Part shown: positions 1-7,157 of the stretch, one piece after another
How positions within the stretch are numbered: the first letter of the stretch is position 1
Layout of the letters: the number at the start of each line of letters is the position of its first letter
Source of the DNA: Leuconostoc pseudomesenteroides KCTC 3652
Lineage (GTDB): Bacteria; Bacillota; Bacilli; Lactobacillales; Lactobacillaceae
Direction of reading: 5' to 3'
Assembly: GCF_014634745.1 (NCBI RefSeq)
Contig: NZ_BMBP01000012.1
Location: 1-34,749 of the forward strand
DNA: 34,749 nt
Translations under genes and position numbers: made by a program
Notes under the pieces: generated by a model
The model's database searches: none
Told to the model about the DNA's origin: nothing
What the model saw: only the letters and a program-made list of their open reading frames with translations

Positions 1-148
1 AACTTGCCTATTCATCGCCATTCTAAAAATCAAGTATTATCATTTAGAGAAAACAGGGAGAAATACGTATCATGAGTAAAACAACTAAATGGCTTGTTGG
101 TGGTGTGGCTGTCGTCGCTATCGCTGGTATTGCCTACGCTAGCTTTGG
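1..148 (+). repeat. Left copy of 148-bp perfect terminal inverted repeat
   Basis: Bases 1-148 equal the reverse complement of 34602-34749 with no mismatch; the first difference is base 149 (C here, T in the other copy). The copy spans 71 bp of upstream sequence with the GGGAG ribosome binding site and the first 77 bp of the metQ-type gene starting at 72. It may continue beyond the window edge. It may be a contig-end repeat or a true chromosomal inverted repeat. Confidence 0.97.
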
Positions 149-920
149 CCCACAGACCCAAAGTAAAGATAAAGAGACACTGACAGTTGGCATCATGGCA
201 GGTGATAAACGCACAGACAAGCAATGGAAAATTATAAAAAATAATGCCAAAAAAGAAGGACTGACCTTAAAAATAAAAACGTTCACGGATTATACACAAC
301 CTAACGCTGCATTATCATCAGGCGATATTGATGCAAATGCGTTTCAGCATTACATCTTTTTGAATGATTGGAATAAGAGCCATAAGTCTAATATTGTGCC
401 TGTCGGGGAAACAATTTTAGTGGCTGGTCGCCTATATTCCGACAAGCACAAATCAATTAAAGATATTCCAGAAAATGGAACGGTTGGCATTTCAAATAGT
501 AAGGTTACCCAAGGTAGATCTTTATTGGTATTACAATCTGCGGGATTGATTAAAATAGCCAGTAATGTAAAAGATCCAACGGTAAAAGATATCGTTGAGA
601 ATAAAAAGAATTTGAAATTTAAAGAATTAGCAACTGACCAATTGGTTAGAACTTTACCAGAGGTAGATGTCGCCGCCATTGATCCTAGCTTTATCGTCGG
701 ATCTGGTCGATCGATCAAGTCAGCCATATATGTGCAGCCAGTAGATAAAAATACCCACGGGGGAATTAATATTATTGCAACAACAAAAAATAAGAAAAAT
801 AGCGTTGCGATTAAAAAATTTGTCAAAGCTTACCAATCTGATAATGTGGCCGATTATATTGATAACAAAAGTGGCACCGGAGAAATTGCGGTTTGGAAGG
901 GCGCACCAAAGGTACAGTGA
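72..920 (+). CDS. metQ: MetQ/NlpA-family ABC transporter substrate-binding protein (orphan paralogue)
   Basis: A 282-aa protein of the NlpA/MetQ (lipoprotein_9) family, which delivers methionine or related amino acids to a MetNI transporter. Residues 8-24 form a hydrophobic N-terminal segment. The family core follows: TVGIMAG near residue 38, then a FTDYTQPN block and SGDIDANAFQHY. There is no lipobox cysteine, so it is probably held by an uncleaved N-terminal helix. The first 25 codons are identical in DNA to the metQ gene at the other end of the window, whereas the rest diverges strongly (for example AAIDPSFIVGSGRS where the others have a VVNGTYA- or VINTNYA-like stretch). It has no adjacent permease or ATPase here and probably shares the MetNI encoded at 29.8-31.6 kb. 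The substrate may have drifted. The start is set by GGGAG about 10 bp upstream of ATG. Confidence 0.88.
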   Translation: MSKTTKWLVGGVAVVAIAGIAYASFGPQTQSKDKETLTVGIMAGDKRTDKQWKIIKNNAKKEGLTLKIKTFTDYTQPNAALSSGDIDANAFQHYIFLNDWNKSHKSNIVPVGETILVAGRLYSDKHKSIKDIPENGTVGISNSKVTQGRSLLVLQSAGLIKIASNVKDPTVKDIVENKKNLKFKELATDQLVRTLPEVDVAAIDPSFIVGSGRSIKSAIYVQPVDKNTHGGINIIATTKNKKNSVAIKKFVKAYQSDNVADYIDNKSGTGEIAVWKGAPKVQ

Positions 921-1023
921 TTGATTTTTTATTGCTATGCTTATGCGAATGATTTATCAAAAAAATGACTTGATAAGTGGTTAGAAATTTCCCACTTACA
1001 CATCGCTAGAGTACACGTTGAAT

Positions 1024-1067
1024 AAAAAATAGCCATAACACTGAAATTAGTGTTATGGCTACTTTTT
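1024..1067. terminator. Bidirectional rho-independent terminator
   Basis: A perfect 12-bp stem (1030-1041 with 1050-1061, arm TAGCCATAACAC), an 8-nt loop, an A run on the left and CTTTTT on the right. It sits between two convergent genes (metQ paralogue and LysM-CHAP hydrolase) and can serve both. Confidence 0.9.
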
Positions 1068-1096
1068 GTTAGTAAGATAATTGTGATGTTTGGCAA

Positions 1097-1741
1097 TTAA
1101 TTTTGATGAATAAATTGGACACTTGCAGTAGGTACTGTTCTGGTGCTATAAAGACCGCGACCAGCATTGCCTTCAGAAATTAAGATTGTGCCATCTGAAT
1201 TAACGTGCTCTACGACGGCAACATGGCCATAGGTTGCGTCTGCACCGTGGAGTCCAGGTGAAAATACAGCAACACTACCCGGCTTAGCTTCTCCGTTAAC
1301 TTGATATCCCTCTGTTTGTGCTGACTTTGCCCAGTCCTGTGCGTTACCCCAATAATTATCAACCCAGCCTAAGCTAGCTTTGACATACCATGTGCATTGA
1401 CCAAAGGGATAACTGTTGTTTGCGTTTTTAATGTTTTCGTTACGCTTGTCAATAGCTACGAACGCAGTGTCGTGATTGTTTTCTGTGTCCGATGTCTTGG
1501 TCTGTGATTCTTCATTGACCTTCAAGTCGTTGCCAACATATATCCAATGTCCATTTGAGGGAAGGTCATTGATTCGGACAATTTCTGAAACCGAAGTATT
1601 ATTGGCTATTGCAATATCATAAACAGTGTCACCTTTAACGACGCGGTGAGTATCTGCACTGACCTCCGCATTTGACATGACAAAGGCTGCGCCCATAGTT
1701 GTAGTAGCTATTAAAATAGTTTTTACAAGTGATGTGTTCAT
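1097..1741 (-). CDS. Secreted LysM-CHAP peptidoglycan hydrolase
   Basis: A 214-aa exported wall hydrolase. An N-terminal signal peptide (hydrophobic residues 8-23) probably ends at VSA-D near residue 29. One LysM domain (about 31-75, HRVVKGDTVYDIA) binds peptidoglycan. After a polar linker, a C-terminal CHAP domain (about 108-214) carries the expected catalytic Cys116 (FGQCTWY) and His173 (YGHVAVVE). CHAP enzymes cut peptide cross-bridges or the amide bond to muramic acid; the bond cannot be told from sequence. The length and architecture match small LysM-CHAP proteins common in lactic acid bacteria, often needed for cell separation. The ribosome binding site GGAG lies just upstream of the ATG. 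It is a single gene, followed by the bidirectional terminator it shares with metQ. Possible WalR-type repeats lie upstream at 1826-1842. Confidence 0.88.
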   Translation of the reverse strand: MNTSLVKTILIATTTMGAAFVMSNAEVSADTHRVVKGDTVYDIAIANNTSVSEIVRINDLPSNGHWIYVGNDLKVNEESQTKTSDTENNHDTAFVAIDKRNENIKNANNSYPFGQCTWYVKASLGWVDNYWGNAQDWAKSAQTEGYQVNGEAKPGSVAVFSPGLHGADATYGHVAVVEHVNSDGTILISEGNAGRGLYSTRTVPTASVQFIHQN

Positions 1742-1825
1742 ACTGTGCTCCTTCGTATTGGTAATTGAAAATATATTATTCTATAATTATGATATAACCT
1801 AGATATTGTGATATTATGGTTGAAT

Positions 1826-1842
1826 TGTGACTTATTTGTGAT
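1826..1842. promoter_or_regulatory. Candidate WalR-like direct repeat
   Basis: TGTGAC-N5-TGTGAT (1826-1831 and 1837-1842) fits the degenerate WalR/VicR box described in streptococci (TGTNAN-N5-NGTNAN). A third TGTGAT is at 1807-1812. WalR family regulators commonly control CHAP/LysM wall hydrolases, and this lies about 90-100 bp upstream of one. Base-composition chance matches are possible. Confidence 0.3.
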
Positions 1843-2061
1843 GGTCAGTATTTTTGAATTAAATTTACCAGTATGAGGTTAGTGGCAATCAATAGGTTGA
1901 TTATTGTATCTTTTGGGAATGGAAAGGTAACTGAATAATTAGTAAAAAGGTGATACCGATGCTGAATGAATTTATTTGTAATTATTGAGTGGGTATATAT
2001 TCTTCCAGCAACTACAAAATGGGTATATGCTGTTGGTATAAAAAATGTAAATTAGCTTATC
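1843..2061. other. Intergenic stretch without a gene
   Basis: The gap between the hydrolase upstream region and the terminator at 2062 is AT-rich. It holds only a 9-codon ORF at about 1960 and a twice-repeated TGGGTATAT (near 1990 and 2020). I see no gene, tRNA or clear structured RNA here. Confidence 0.5.
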
Positions 2062-2111
2062 AAAAAAAGCAACACAATCTGACTATTATTGCCCAGATGT
2101 ATTGCTTTTTT
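2062..2111 (-). terminator. Rho-independent terminator of the membrane-protein gene
   Basis: A long imperfect stem: AAAAAAGCAA paired with TTGCTTTTTT, continuing inward to ATCTG/CAGAT with one mismatch and one bulge, and ending in a T run on the minus strand. It lies just after the stop codon of the gene at 2122. Confidence 0.85.
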
Positions 2112-2121
2112 AATTACTAGG

Positions 2122-2865
2122 TTACTTCCACTTCAAGTGATAACCATCTTGAGAATTATCATCATCGAAAAATGGTGATAAATCAATGTTGAATTGTTTT
2201 GCCAAAACAGCCTTGAAACTGTTCAAGCCAATCATGAAGCCAAAGAAAACATTCATAATGCAAATCATTGCTATTAAGGTCAGGCCTAAACTATGACTGC
2301 TCATTTGATCGAAGAATGAGGCAGTGCTTTTGTTAAACAAATGAACAATAATTTGGCTACCTACAATTAGTATAAATATACCACTCATTGAAACATTTTT
2401 TGTCAAAGTACGTCGACCATTAGAATGATTTTTTCTGGATGCGATGATAAAAGCAATTGCAGTTGAAATTAATAGCACTAAATAAGGTACGACGTTTAAC
2501 GCAATTTCAAAATTTTTATCATGCAAATGAATAGCAATTAAAGCAATGGCATTAAAGAACGCAACCATCTGTATTACATTGACAACAAGGTCAACGAATA
2601 ATTCTTGTTTTTTATCACTAACTACTTCATGTTCATATCCGCTAAACAATAGCCCAGCGATGACAACAATTATCTGTAGGCTACCCAGAATAACAGCCCC
2701 TAAACTACCTTGATGGACCCCAATGGCTAACACGAGAAAACCAGTTAATGCATTTAAAATCATAAATACAGTGCGGCTAATGCCATTTAGTAGACGACTT
2801 TGTTGTACATTTTGACTGAAGACATACTTGGTTGCCTGCTCTTGAGTTAAATCTGTATGAGTCAT
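2122..2865 (-). CDS. Six-helix integral membrane protein of unknown function
   Basis: About 247 aa. I do not recognise the family. The protein is strongly hydrophobic, with six apparent membrane helices at roughly 32-52, 55-75, 90-110, 123-143, 160-180 and 193-213. It has a polar N-terminus and an acidic tail rich in Asp (SPFFDDDNSQDG). No enzyme motif, Cys pair or transporter signature is visible. Two starts are possible: GTG at 2874 (adds three residues) or ATG at 2865. A weak AAAGTGA precedes the ATG and neither has a strong ribosome binding site. It is monocistronic with its own terminator. A 7-bp inverted repeat (GGTAAGC at 2878-2884, GCTTACC at 2920-2926) flanks the likely promoter region and could be an operator. 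Confidence 0.7.
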   Translation of the reverse strand: MTHTDLTQEQATKYVFSQNVQQSRLLNGISRTVFMILNALTGFLVLAIGVHQGSLGAVILGSLQIIVVIAGLLFSGYEHEVVSDKKQELFVDLVVNVIQMVAFFNAIALIAIHLHDKNFEIALNVVPYLVLLISTAIAFIIASRKNHSNGRRTLTKNVSMSGIFILIVGSQIIVHLFNKSTASFFDQMSSHSLGLTLIAMICIMNVFFGFMIGLNSFKAVLAKQFNIDLSPFFDDDNSQDGYHLKWK

Positions 2866-2877
2866 ATTTTTCACTTT

Positions 2878-2926
2878 GGTAAGCGTATCTGTTTTATACT
2901 AGTATTTTTATAATCGATTGCTTACC
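2878..2926 (-). promoter_or_regulatory. Candidate operator flanking the membrane-protein promoter
   Basis: A 7-bp inverted repeat GGTAAGC...GCTTACC with a 35-bp spacer containing an AT-rich TATAAA-like segment directly upstream of the gene. The binding factor is unknown and the assignment is inference only. Confidence 0.25.
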
Positions 2927-3121
2927 AGTTCCTTTCATAAATGTTGAAACCTTGTTTGTGCACGCAACAGGTCTCATAATGATAGTTTATCGAAAAATAA
3001 TGCTTTTTATGCCATCAAAATATGAATTTTCTGTACGTAATGTCACATATATGTTAGATATTGAAAGTGCTGATAGAACGGCAATACCAATGGCTGATTT
3101 GTTATAAAATAATGGACACAT

Positions 3122-4444
3122 TTAATTCACAAACACACTCAAAATCAACTGCACATTCAAAATAGTCAATACACTCGCAATAAAATAACCCAGTATTGTC
3201 ACCCACTTTTGGTTAACAAATCTTGTCGTCATGTAGCGTGTTTTGCTGGTGAAATACACGAGTGGAAACATCGAAAATGGCAACGCTATACTGAGAAAAA
3301 TTTGTGAGTAAACAATCAGTTGGTCGAGCACGCCTTCTTTTGCGCCAAATAAGATCACCAGTAAAATAACAGGGATAATTGCCAAAAGACGCGTGATGAC
3401 ACGTCGTAACCAGAGTGGGAGTTTCAAGTTAGTGAAACCCTCCATGACAATTTGACCACTTAGTGTGCCAGTGATGGTGGCGTTTTGACCTGAAGCGAGC
3501 AAGGCGATAGCAAACAAAGTGCTCAAAAATGGTGACGCAATTTTACCCGCTAAATGTGGATTTTGCAACGCATGGTACAAGTCACTGAAAGCAGACAGAT
3601 TGGCTTGCGTACCATAGAACAGGGCAGCGCCAAGAATCAGTAACAAAGAGTTGATAATCAAAGCGACGAATAAATGAACATTAGAGTCCCATTTTGAAAA
3701 TCTCACGGCCTCAGCGACTTGCGTAGGATCATCATGATCAAAACGACGAGTTTGCGACAAAGAGGAATGCAAAAATAAATTATGAGGCATGATTGTGGCA
3801 CCAATGATACCAAGTGACAGGACCAATTGCGAATGGTGGAGTAGACTAATTTGTGGGCAATAGCCGCGTAATAAATCACCTAATTGCGGTTGCGCTAACG
3901 CGACTTCATAGGCAAACACCAAACCAACAGCAAAAATTAAAATAAACACAATGGCTTCGACGCGTTGAATACCAAATCGAAGCAACGCTAGTAGCAACAA
4001 AACGTCCAAACTAGTAATTAAAATACCAATAAATAATGGTATTTTAAACAGCAAGGTTAATGCAATCGCAGAACCGACTACGGAGGTAATATCTGTAGCC
4101 ATCATGGCGAGTTCAGATAGTAACCACAATAAGATTGCAACAGGACGATTAACGTGCTGACGAATGATTTGCGCCAAATCAAGCTGTGTCACAACACCAA
4201 GCTTGGCCGCTAAATATTGCATTAGCATCGCCACTAAAATTGACATCAAAATGACTGACAATAACAAATAACGATAATGAATGCCACCCATAATCGACGT
4301 GAGCCAATTGCCTGGGTCCATATAGCCCACCGCAATCAGAGCCCCGGGACCACTATAAGCTAAGAATTTTCGCCAAAATGCACTTTCATAAACGCCTGGT
4401 ACGGTAACAGAATTGTTGATTTCAGAGAGACTTTTCTCAGTCAT
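3122..4444 (-). CDS. mntH: Nramp-family divalent metal (Mn2+/Fe2+):H+ symporter MntH
   Basis: A 440-aa Nramp transporter that imports Mn2+ or Fe2+ with protons across the membrane. The two diagnostic metal-binding motifs are present: DPGNW in TM1 (Asp43, Asn46) and MPH in TM6 (Met219, His221, in IIGATIMPHNLF). About 11 hydrophobic segments can be counted, as usual for the family. It is the second gene of a two-gene leftward operon and overlaps the end of hemH by 8 bp. Its ribosome binding site (GAGGTGG) lies inside the hemH coding sequence, so translation is likely coupled. The pairing with ferrochelatase suggests the iron-import side of heme or metal homeostasis; Mn2+ as main substrate is equally possible in lactic acid bacteria. 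Bases 2979-3107, after its stop codon, hold no convincing gene. Confidence 0.92.
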   Translation of the reverse strand: MTEKSLSEINNSVTVPGVYESAFWRKFLAYSGPGALIAVGYMDPGNWLTSIMGGIHYRYLLLSVILMSILVAMLMQYLAAKLGVVTQLDLAQIIRQHVNRPVAILLWLLSELAMMATDITSVVGSAIALTLLFKIPLFIGILITSLDVLLLLALLRFGIQRVEAIVFILIFAVGLVFAYEVALAQPQLGDLLRGYCPQISLLHHSQLVLSLGIIGATIMPHNLFLHSSLSQTRRFDHDDPTQVAEAVRFSKWDSNVHLFVALIINSLLLILGAALFYGTQANLSAFSDLYHALQNPHLAGKIASPFLSTLFAIALLASGQNATITGTLSGQIVMEGFTNLKLPLWLRRVITRLLAIIPVILLVILFGAKEGVLDQLIVYSQIFLSIALPFSMFPLVYFTSKTRYMTTRFVNQKWVTILGYFIASVLTILNVQLILSVFVN

Positions 4445-5381
4445 GAGCCACCTCGTCAGTAGCTAACTGTGCTAAAAAGCTAGAAAAGTCAGCGGAATCG
4501 TTAAAAGATGGTACGACATCATACAATTCGCCGCCCGCACTGCCAAAAGTTTGATAGCCTTGGACACTAATTTCTTCAAGTGTTTCGAGGCAATCTGCCA
4601 CAAATGAAGGGGCAACAATTAACACGCGCCGTTTACCGAGTACAGGCAATTGTTGCAAGGTGGGTCGCAAATATGGCTTTAACCAAGGCATGGGACCAAA
4701 CTTTGACTGGAATACTTGGGTGACATTGTCGCGGTTTAGTGACGGTACCAATGACATCAAATTTGTGGTTGTGTCCGTACACTGTTGCAAGTATGGATCG
4801 CCTTTGCGGACATACGAGCTGGGAATGCCGTGGTAGCTGACCAGCAACTGATCATATTTATCAGGATCCCACTGATTAGCTACCGTTTTAGCGAGGAGTT
4901 GTTGATAACGTTCGTGTTGGTAAAAATCAGTAATGATTTGTGTGGGAATTCCTGTGGCTTCGACTTGGTCAACAATAGATTTTGTGGTTGTTGTACTATA
5001 TTGTGGAAAAAGTGGGAGGACAACGATGTTGTCAACACCGGCGTTTTGTAATTTGTGTAGTTCACCAGCAATACTTGGTTGACCGTAAGTCATGGCATAG
5101 TTAACCTGCCAGTCAGGTAAAAGCGCTTGAATTTGTTGTGCTTGCAATTCTGTATATTGCATCAAAGGTGAACCCAATGGTTGCCAAACATGTTGATAAA
5201 ACGTCGCTGAACGCCATGAACGAGTGGGCAAAATAATGTGATTGAGAATTGGTTGCCAAAGCCATTTTGGCATTTGAATCACATTAGGGTCAGACAAAAA
5301 GACTTTGAGATATTGCTTGACGGCTTGTGTGGTAGGCTCGGCTGGCGTGCCGAGATTAACAATTAATAGACTATTTTTCAT
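4437..5381 (-). CDS. hemH: Ferrochelatase HemH (coproporphyrin-type in Firmicutes)
   Basis: A 314-aa chelatase that inserts Fe2+ into a porphyrin. Residues 1-12 form the MKNSLLIVNLGTP start typical of the family. The catalytic motif LLVSYHGIP contains His184, followed by KGDPYLQQC. The second metal-site residue is Glu266 in CLETLEE. Firmicutes members generally act on coproporphyrin III (CpfC), which is an inference here. Most lactic acid bacteria lack a full heme pathway, so an isolated ferrochelatase may work on imported porphyrin; no other heme gene is in the window. A GAGGGAAAATT ribosome binding site precedes the ATG. It heads an operon with mntH, and a TTATC-N4-GATAA dyad covers the likely -35 region. 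Confidence 0.93.
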   Translation of the reverse strand: MKNSLLIVNLGTPAEPTTQAVKQYLKVFLSDPNVIQMPKWLWQPILNHIILPTRSWRSATFYQHVWQPLGSPLMQYTELQAQQIQALLPDWQVNYAMTYGQPSIAGELHKLQNAGVDNIVVLPLFPQYSTTTTKSIVDQVEATGIPTQIITDFYQHERYQQLLAKTVANQWDPDKYDQLLVSYHGIPSSYVRKGDPYLQQCTDTTTNLMSLVPSLNRDNVTQVFQSKFGPMPWLKPYLRPTLQQLPVLGKRRVLIVAPSFVADCLETLEEISVQGYQTFGSAGGELYDVVPSFNDSADFSSFLAQLATDEVAHD

Positions 5382-5398
5382 AATTTTCCCTCACTAAC

Positions 5399-5434
5399 TA
5401 GTATAAATTGAAGCAAGTCCTTATCGTTTGATAA
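5399..5434 (-). promoter_or_regulatory. Candidate hemH promoter with operator dyad
   Basis: On the minus strand TATACT (plus 5400-5405) fits a -10 box. The -35 position, 16-17 bp further up, is occupied by the dyad TTATC-N4-GATAA (5421-5434) and lacks a good TTGACA. This suggests regulated transcription of hemH-mntH, for instance by a metal-responsive or peroxide-responsive repressor. The factor is not identifiable. Confidence 0.35.
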
Positions 5435-5470
5435 AAGTAGTACAAGAAATGGGATAATCTGTCAGGTTAT

Positions 5471-5501
5471 TGAGGCGAGTATTGGTGGATGTGATACAAT
5501 A
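5471..5501 (+). promoter_or_regulatory. Candidate promoter upstream of rluE
   Basis: A TTGAGG at about 5470 and an extended -10 TGATACAAT ending near 5500, with a 19-bp spacer. It is followed within 15 bp by a terminator-like hairpin. Confidence 0.4.
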
Positions 5502-5513
5502 ATAATGCTATTA

Positions 5514-5547
5514 AAGCAAATCACCGCATTGATTTGCTTCTTTTTTT
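5514..5547 (+). terminator. Hairpin plus T7 in the rluE leader (possible attenuator)
   Basis: A perfect 10-bp stem AAGCAAATCA (5514-5523) with TGATTTGCTT (5530-5539), loop CCGCAT, then C and seven T residues. No rightward gene lies upstream, because hemH is divergent. The only transcript it can terminate is the one entering rluE, or a tiny RNA of ~40 nt. Confidence 0.75.
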
Positions 5548-5575
5548 ACAATGACAAGGACGCTACTAAAAAAGC

Positions 5576-6109
5576 ATGATTGTACTATTTAATAAACCTT
5601 ATAATGTATTGACCAAATTCACAGATGATCAAGGACGAGCTACCTTAGCTGATTACATCGACATTCCGCGTGTCTATGCGGCAGGGCGTTTAGACATGGA
5701 TAGTGAGGGGCTGTTATTGTTAACCGATAATGGCAAGTTGAATCATGAGCTGACTGATCCTGAGAATAAAGCCTACAAAACTTATGTTGTTCAAGTAGAC
5801 GGTATTCCAACAAAAGCCCAATTGCGTGAATTAGCGCAAGGTGTTATGCTCAAAGATGGCATGACCTTGCCGGCCAAAGTGAAACGAATTCCGTATCCAA
5901 AATGGTTATGGGAACGTGAAAAGCCGATCCGCGTCCGGCAAAATCAACCGACTAGCTTTATTCAACTCAAAATTAAAGAGGGACGCAATCGTCAAGTGCG
6001 TCGCATGACAGCAGCTGTGGGAATTCCGACGTTACGGTTGATTCGCACACATATTGGTGATTATCATATTGCTGATTTGAAGCCAGGTCAGTATCGTGTG
6101 GTGAAATAG
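5576..6109 (+). CDS. rluE: 23S rRNA pseudouridine synthase, RluE-type
   Basis: A 177-aa pseudouridine synthase of the RsuA family without an S4 domain, the layout of E. coli RluE, which modifies 23S rRNA position 2457. The start LFNKPYNVLTKFTD and the catalytic motif GRLDMDSEGLLLLT (nucleophile Asp40) match RluE well. The later motifs EGRNRQVRRMTA and TLRLIRTHIGDY are also intact. ATG at 5576 is the only start possible in this frame, since a stop codon lies three codons upstream. The only ribosome binding site (AAGGA near 5556) is unusually far away, about 15 bp. A terminator-like hairpin sits in the leader. The gene is followed 50 bp later by a yebC-family gene, so both concern ribosome function. 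Confidence 0.92.
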   Translation: MIVLFNKPYNVLTKFTDDQGRATLADYIDIPRVYAAGRLDMDSEGLLLLTDNGKLNHELTDPENKAYKTYVVQVDGIPTKAQLRELAQGVMLKDGMTLPAKVKRIPYPKWLWEREKPIRVRQNQPTSFIQLKIKEGRNRQVRRMTAAVGIPTLRLIRTHIGDYHIADLKPGQYRVVK

Positions 6110-6121
6110 GCGACGAACCGG

Positions 6122-6127
6122 TATAAT
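6122..6127 (+). promoter_or_regulatory. Candidate -10 box for the yebC-family gene
   Basis: A perfect TATAAT in the short gap after rluE, 33 bp upstream of the next ATG. The -35 region is poor (GTGGTG-like), so it is a weak or auxiliary promoter and read-through from rluE is likely. Confidence 0.35.
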
Positions 6128-6159
6128 AGTAAAAGATATAAATTAAAAGAGGTGACCTC

Positions 6160-6876
6160 ATGGGACGTAAATGGGAAAACATTAAAATGAAAAAGGCGCA
6201 GACTGATGGTGCTGCCGCCAAAGTTAACAGTAAATATGGGATTGAAATTTATGCTGCTGCCAAGCAAGGTGGCAGCCCTGACCCCGAAGCTAACTCAACT
6301 TTGAAGTTTGTGATCGAACGCGCCAAGCAGGCACAGGTACCAAAGCATGTTATCGAACGTGCTTTGGAAAAAGTCAAGGGCTCGGGCGATGAGACTTTCA
6401 TTGAAGGGCGCTATGAAGGATTTGGTCCTAATGGGTCATTAATTATTGTGGATACCTTAACTTCTAACGTCAACCGTACCGCAACCAACGTTCGCACGGC
6501 CTTTAACAAAAATGGTGGCACTTATGGCGCTTCAGGTTCAGTTAGCTATCTTTTTGACGAGACTGGTGTGATTGTCTTTGAGGGGGATGATGCTGATGGT
6601 GCCTTAGAGACATTGTTAGACGCTGAAGTAGACGTTCGTGATGCGGAACAACAAGACGACCAAGTCGTTGTTTATACTGAACCAACCGCATTACATCAAG
6701 CAATTGCGGCATTGCGCGAGAGTGGGGTATCTGAATTTTCGACCACTGAAATTTCGATGTTGCCACAATCAGAAATGACGCTTGAAGGTGACGATTTAGA
6801 AGCATTCGAAAAATTAGTTGACGCCTTAGAGTCAGATGAAGACGTGCAACAAGTTCACCACAACGTGACCTTATAA
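6160..6876 (+). CDS. yebC: YebC/TACO1 family protein (YeeI subgroup)
   Basis: A 238-aa YebC-family protein. It begins [21 protein letters not shown], the form seen in the B. subtilis YeeI / E. coli YeeN branch rather than MAGHSKW of classical YebC. Family blocks include [24 protein letters not shown] and [22 protein letters not shown], followed by an acidic C-terminal domain ([23 protein letters not shown]). The family was long annotated as transcriptional regulators. Work on TACO1 and bacterial YebC supports a role in translation, helping ribosomes through difficult (proline-rich) stretches, which I consider the better reading. A strong AGAGGTGA site sits before the ATG. It lies downstream of rluE and ends with a clear terminator. 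Confidence 0.9.
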   Translation: MGRKWENIKMKKAQTDGAAAKVNSKYGIEIYAAAKQGGSPDPEANSTLKFVIERAKQAQVPKHVIERALEKVKGSGDETFIEGRYEGFGPNGSLIIVDTLTSNVNRTATNVRTAFNKNGGTYGASGSVSYLFDETGVIVFEGDDADGALETLLDAEVDVRDAEQQDDQVVVYTEPTALHQAIAALRESGVSEFSTTEISMLPQSEMTLEGDDLEAFEKLVDALESDEDVQQVHHNVTL

Positions 6877-6891
6877 TAAATATCTCTCACT

Positions 6892-6922
6892 AAGCCAATA
6901 ACATGTTATTGGCTTTTTTTTT
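6892..6922 (+). terminator. Rho-independent terminator after the yebC-family gene
   Basis: A 24-bp perfect palindrome (arms AAGCCAATAACA and TGTTATTGGCTT) continues into nine T residues (6914-6922). Confidence 0.93.
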
Positions 6923-7064
6923 GTGCGAATATGTGCTAAAAATAATAAAATTATCATTTTGAAAATCCGACTTAGAAATGACATAAAACGGTCTGATTAT
7001 AACCTTAAAAGTTGCTATAAAGGCTTTTAAATGGCTTTTATGAGGAATTGTGCCCAAAAAAAGA

Positions 7065-7080
7065 AGTTTGTAAACAAACT
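7065..7080. promoter_or_regulatory. 16-bp palindrome upstream of the lactocepin promoter
   Basis: AGTTTGTAAACAAACT is a perfect palindrome (7-bp arms, 2-bp centre). It lies about 35 bp upstream of the TATAAT at 7114-7119, where the -35 box is poor. It looks like an operator or activator site for the protease gene. Confidence 0.4.
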
Positions 7081-7113
7081 GTGAAAAAACGGTTTATGGG
7101 GTAAATTTTATAC

Positions 7114-7136
7114 TATAATGGTGCAATGTTCATGAA
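7114..7136 (+). promoter_or_regulatory. Lactocepin promoter -10 and downstream TTCATGAA dyad
   Basis: TATAAT at 7114-7119 without a good -35. The dyad TTCATGAA (7129-7136) falls at about +3 to +10 of the expected transcript. The same octamer recurs in two other promoter-proximal regions of this window. Confidence 0.4.
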
Positions 7137-7157
7137 CAAAAAATTTGAAGATGAGAG

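Noticed and set aside
350-826. A 158-codon ORF on the minus strand within the orphan metQ gene
   Set aside because: It is a shadow of a well-supported metQ coding frame, hydrophobic only because of codon complementarity.
1962-1991. A 9-codon ORF with an AAGGTG site near 1960
   Set aside because: Too short, with no downstream gene to couple to and no recognisable leader function.
2979-3107. A 42-codon ORF (plus strand) after the stop of mntH, starting MIVYRKIMLFMPSKYE
   Set aside because: Only a weak AGGT site precedes it, no family is recognised, and it could be a chance ORF in AT-rich DNA or a small gene remnant.
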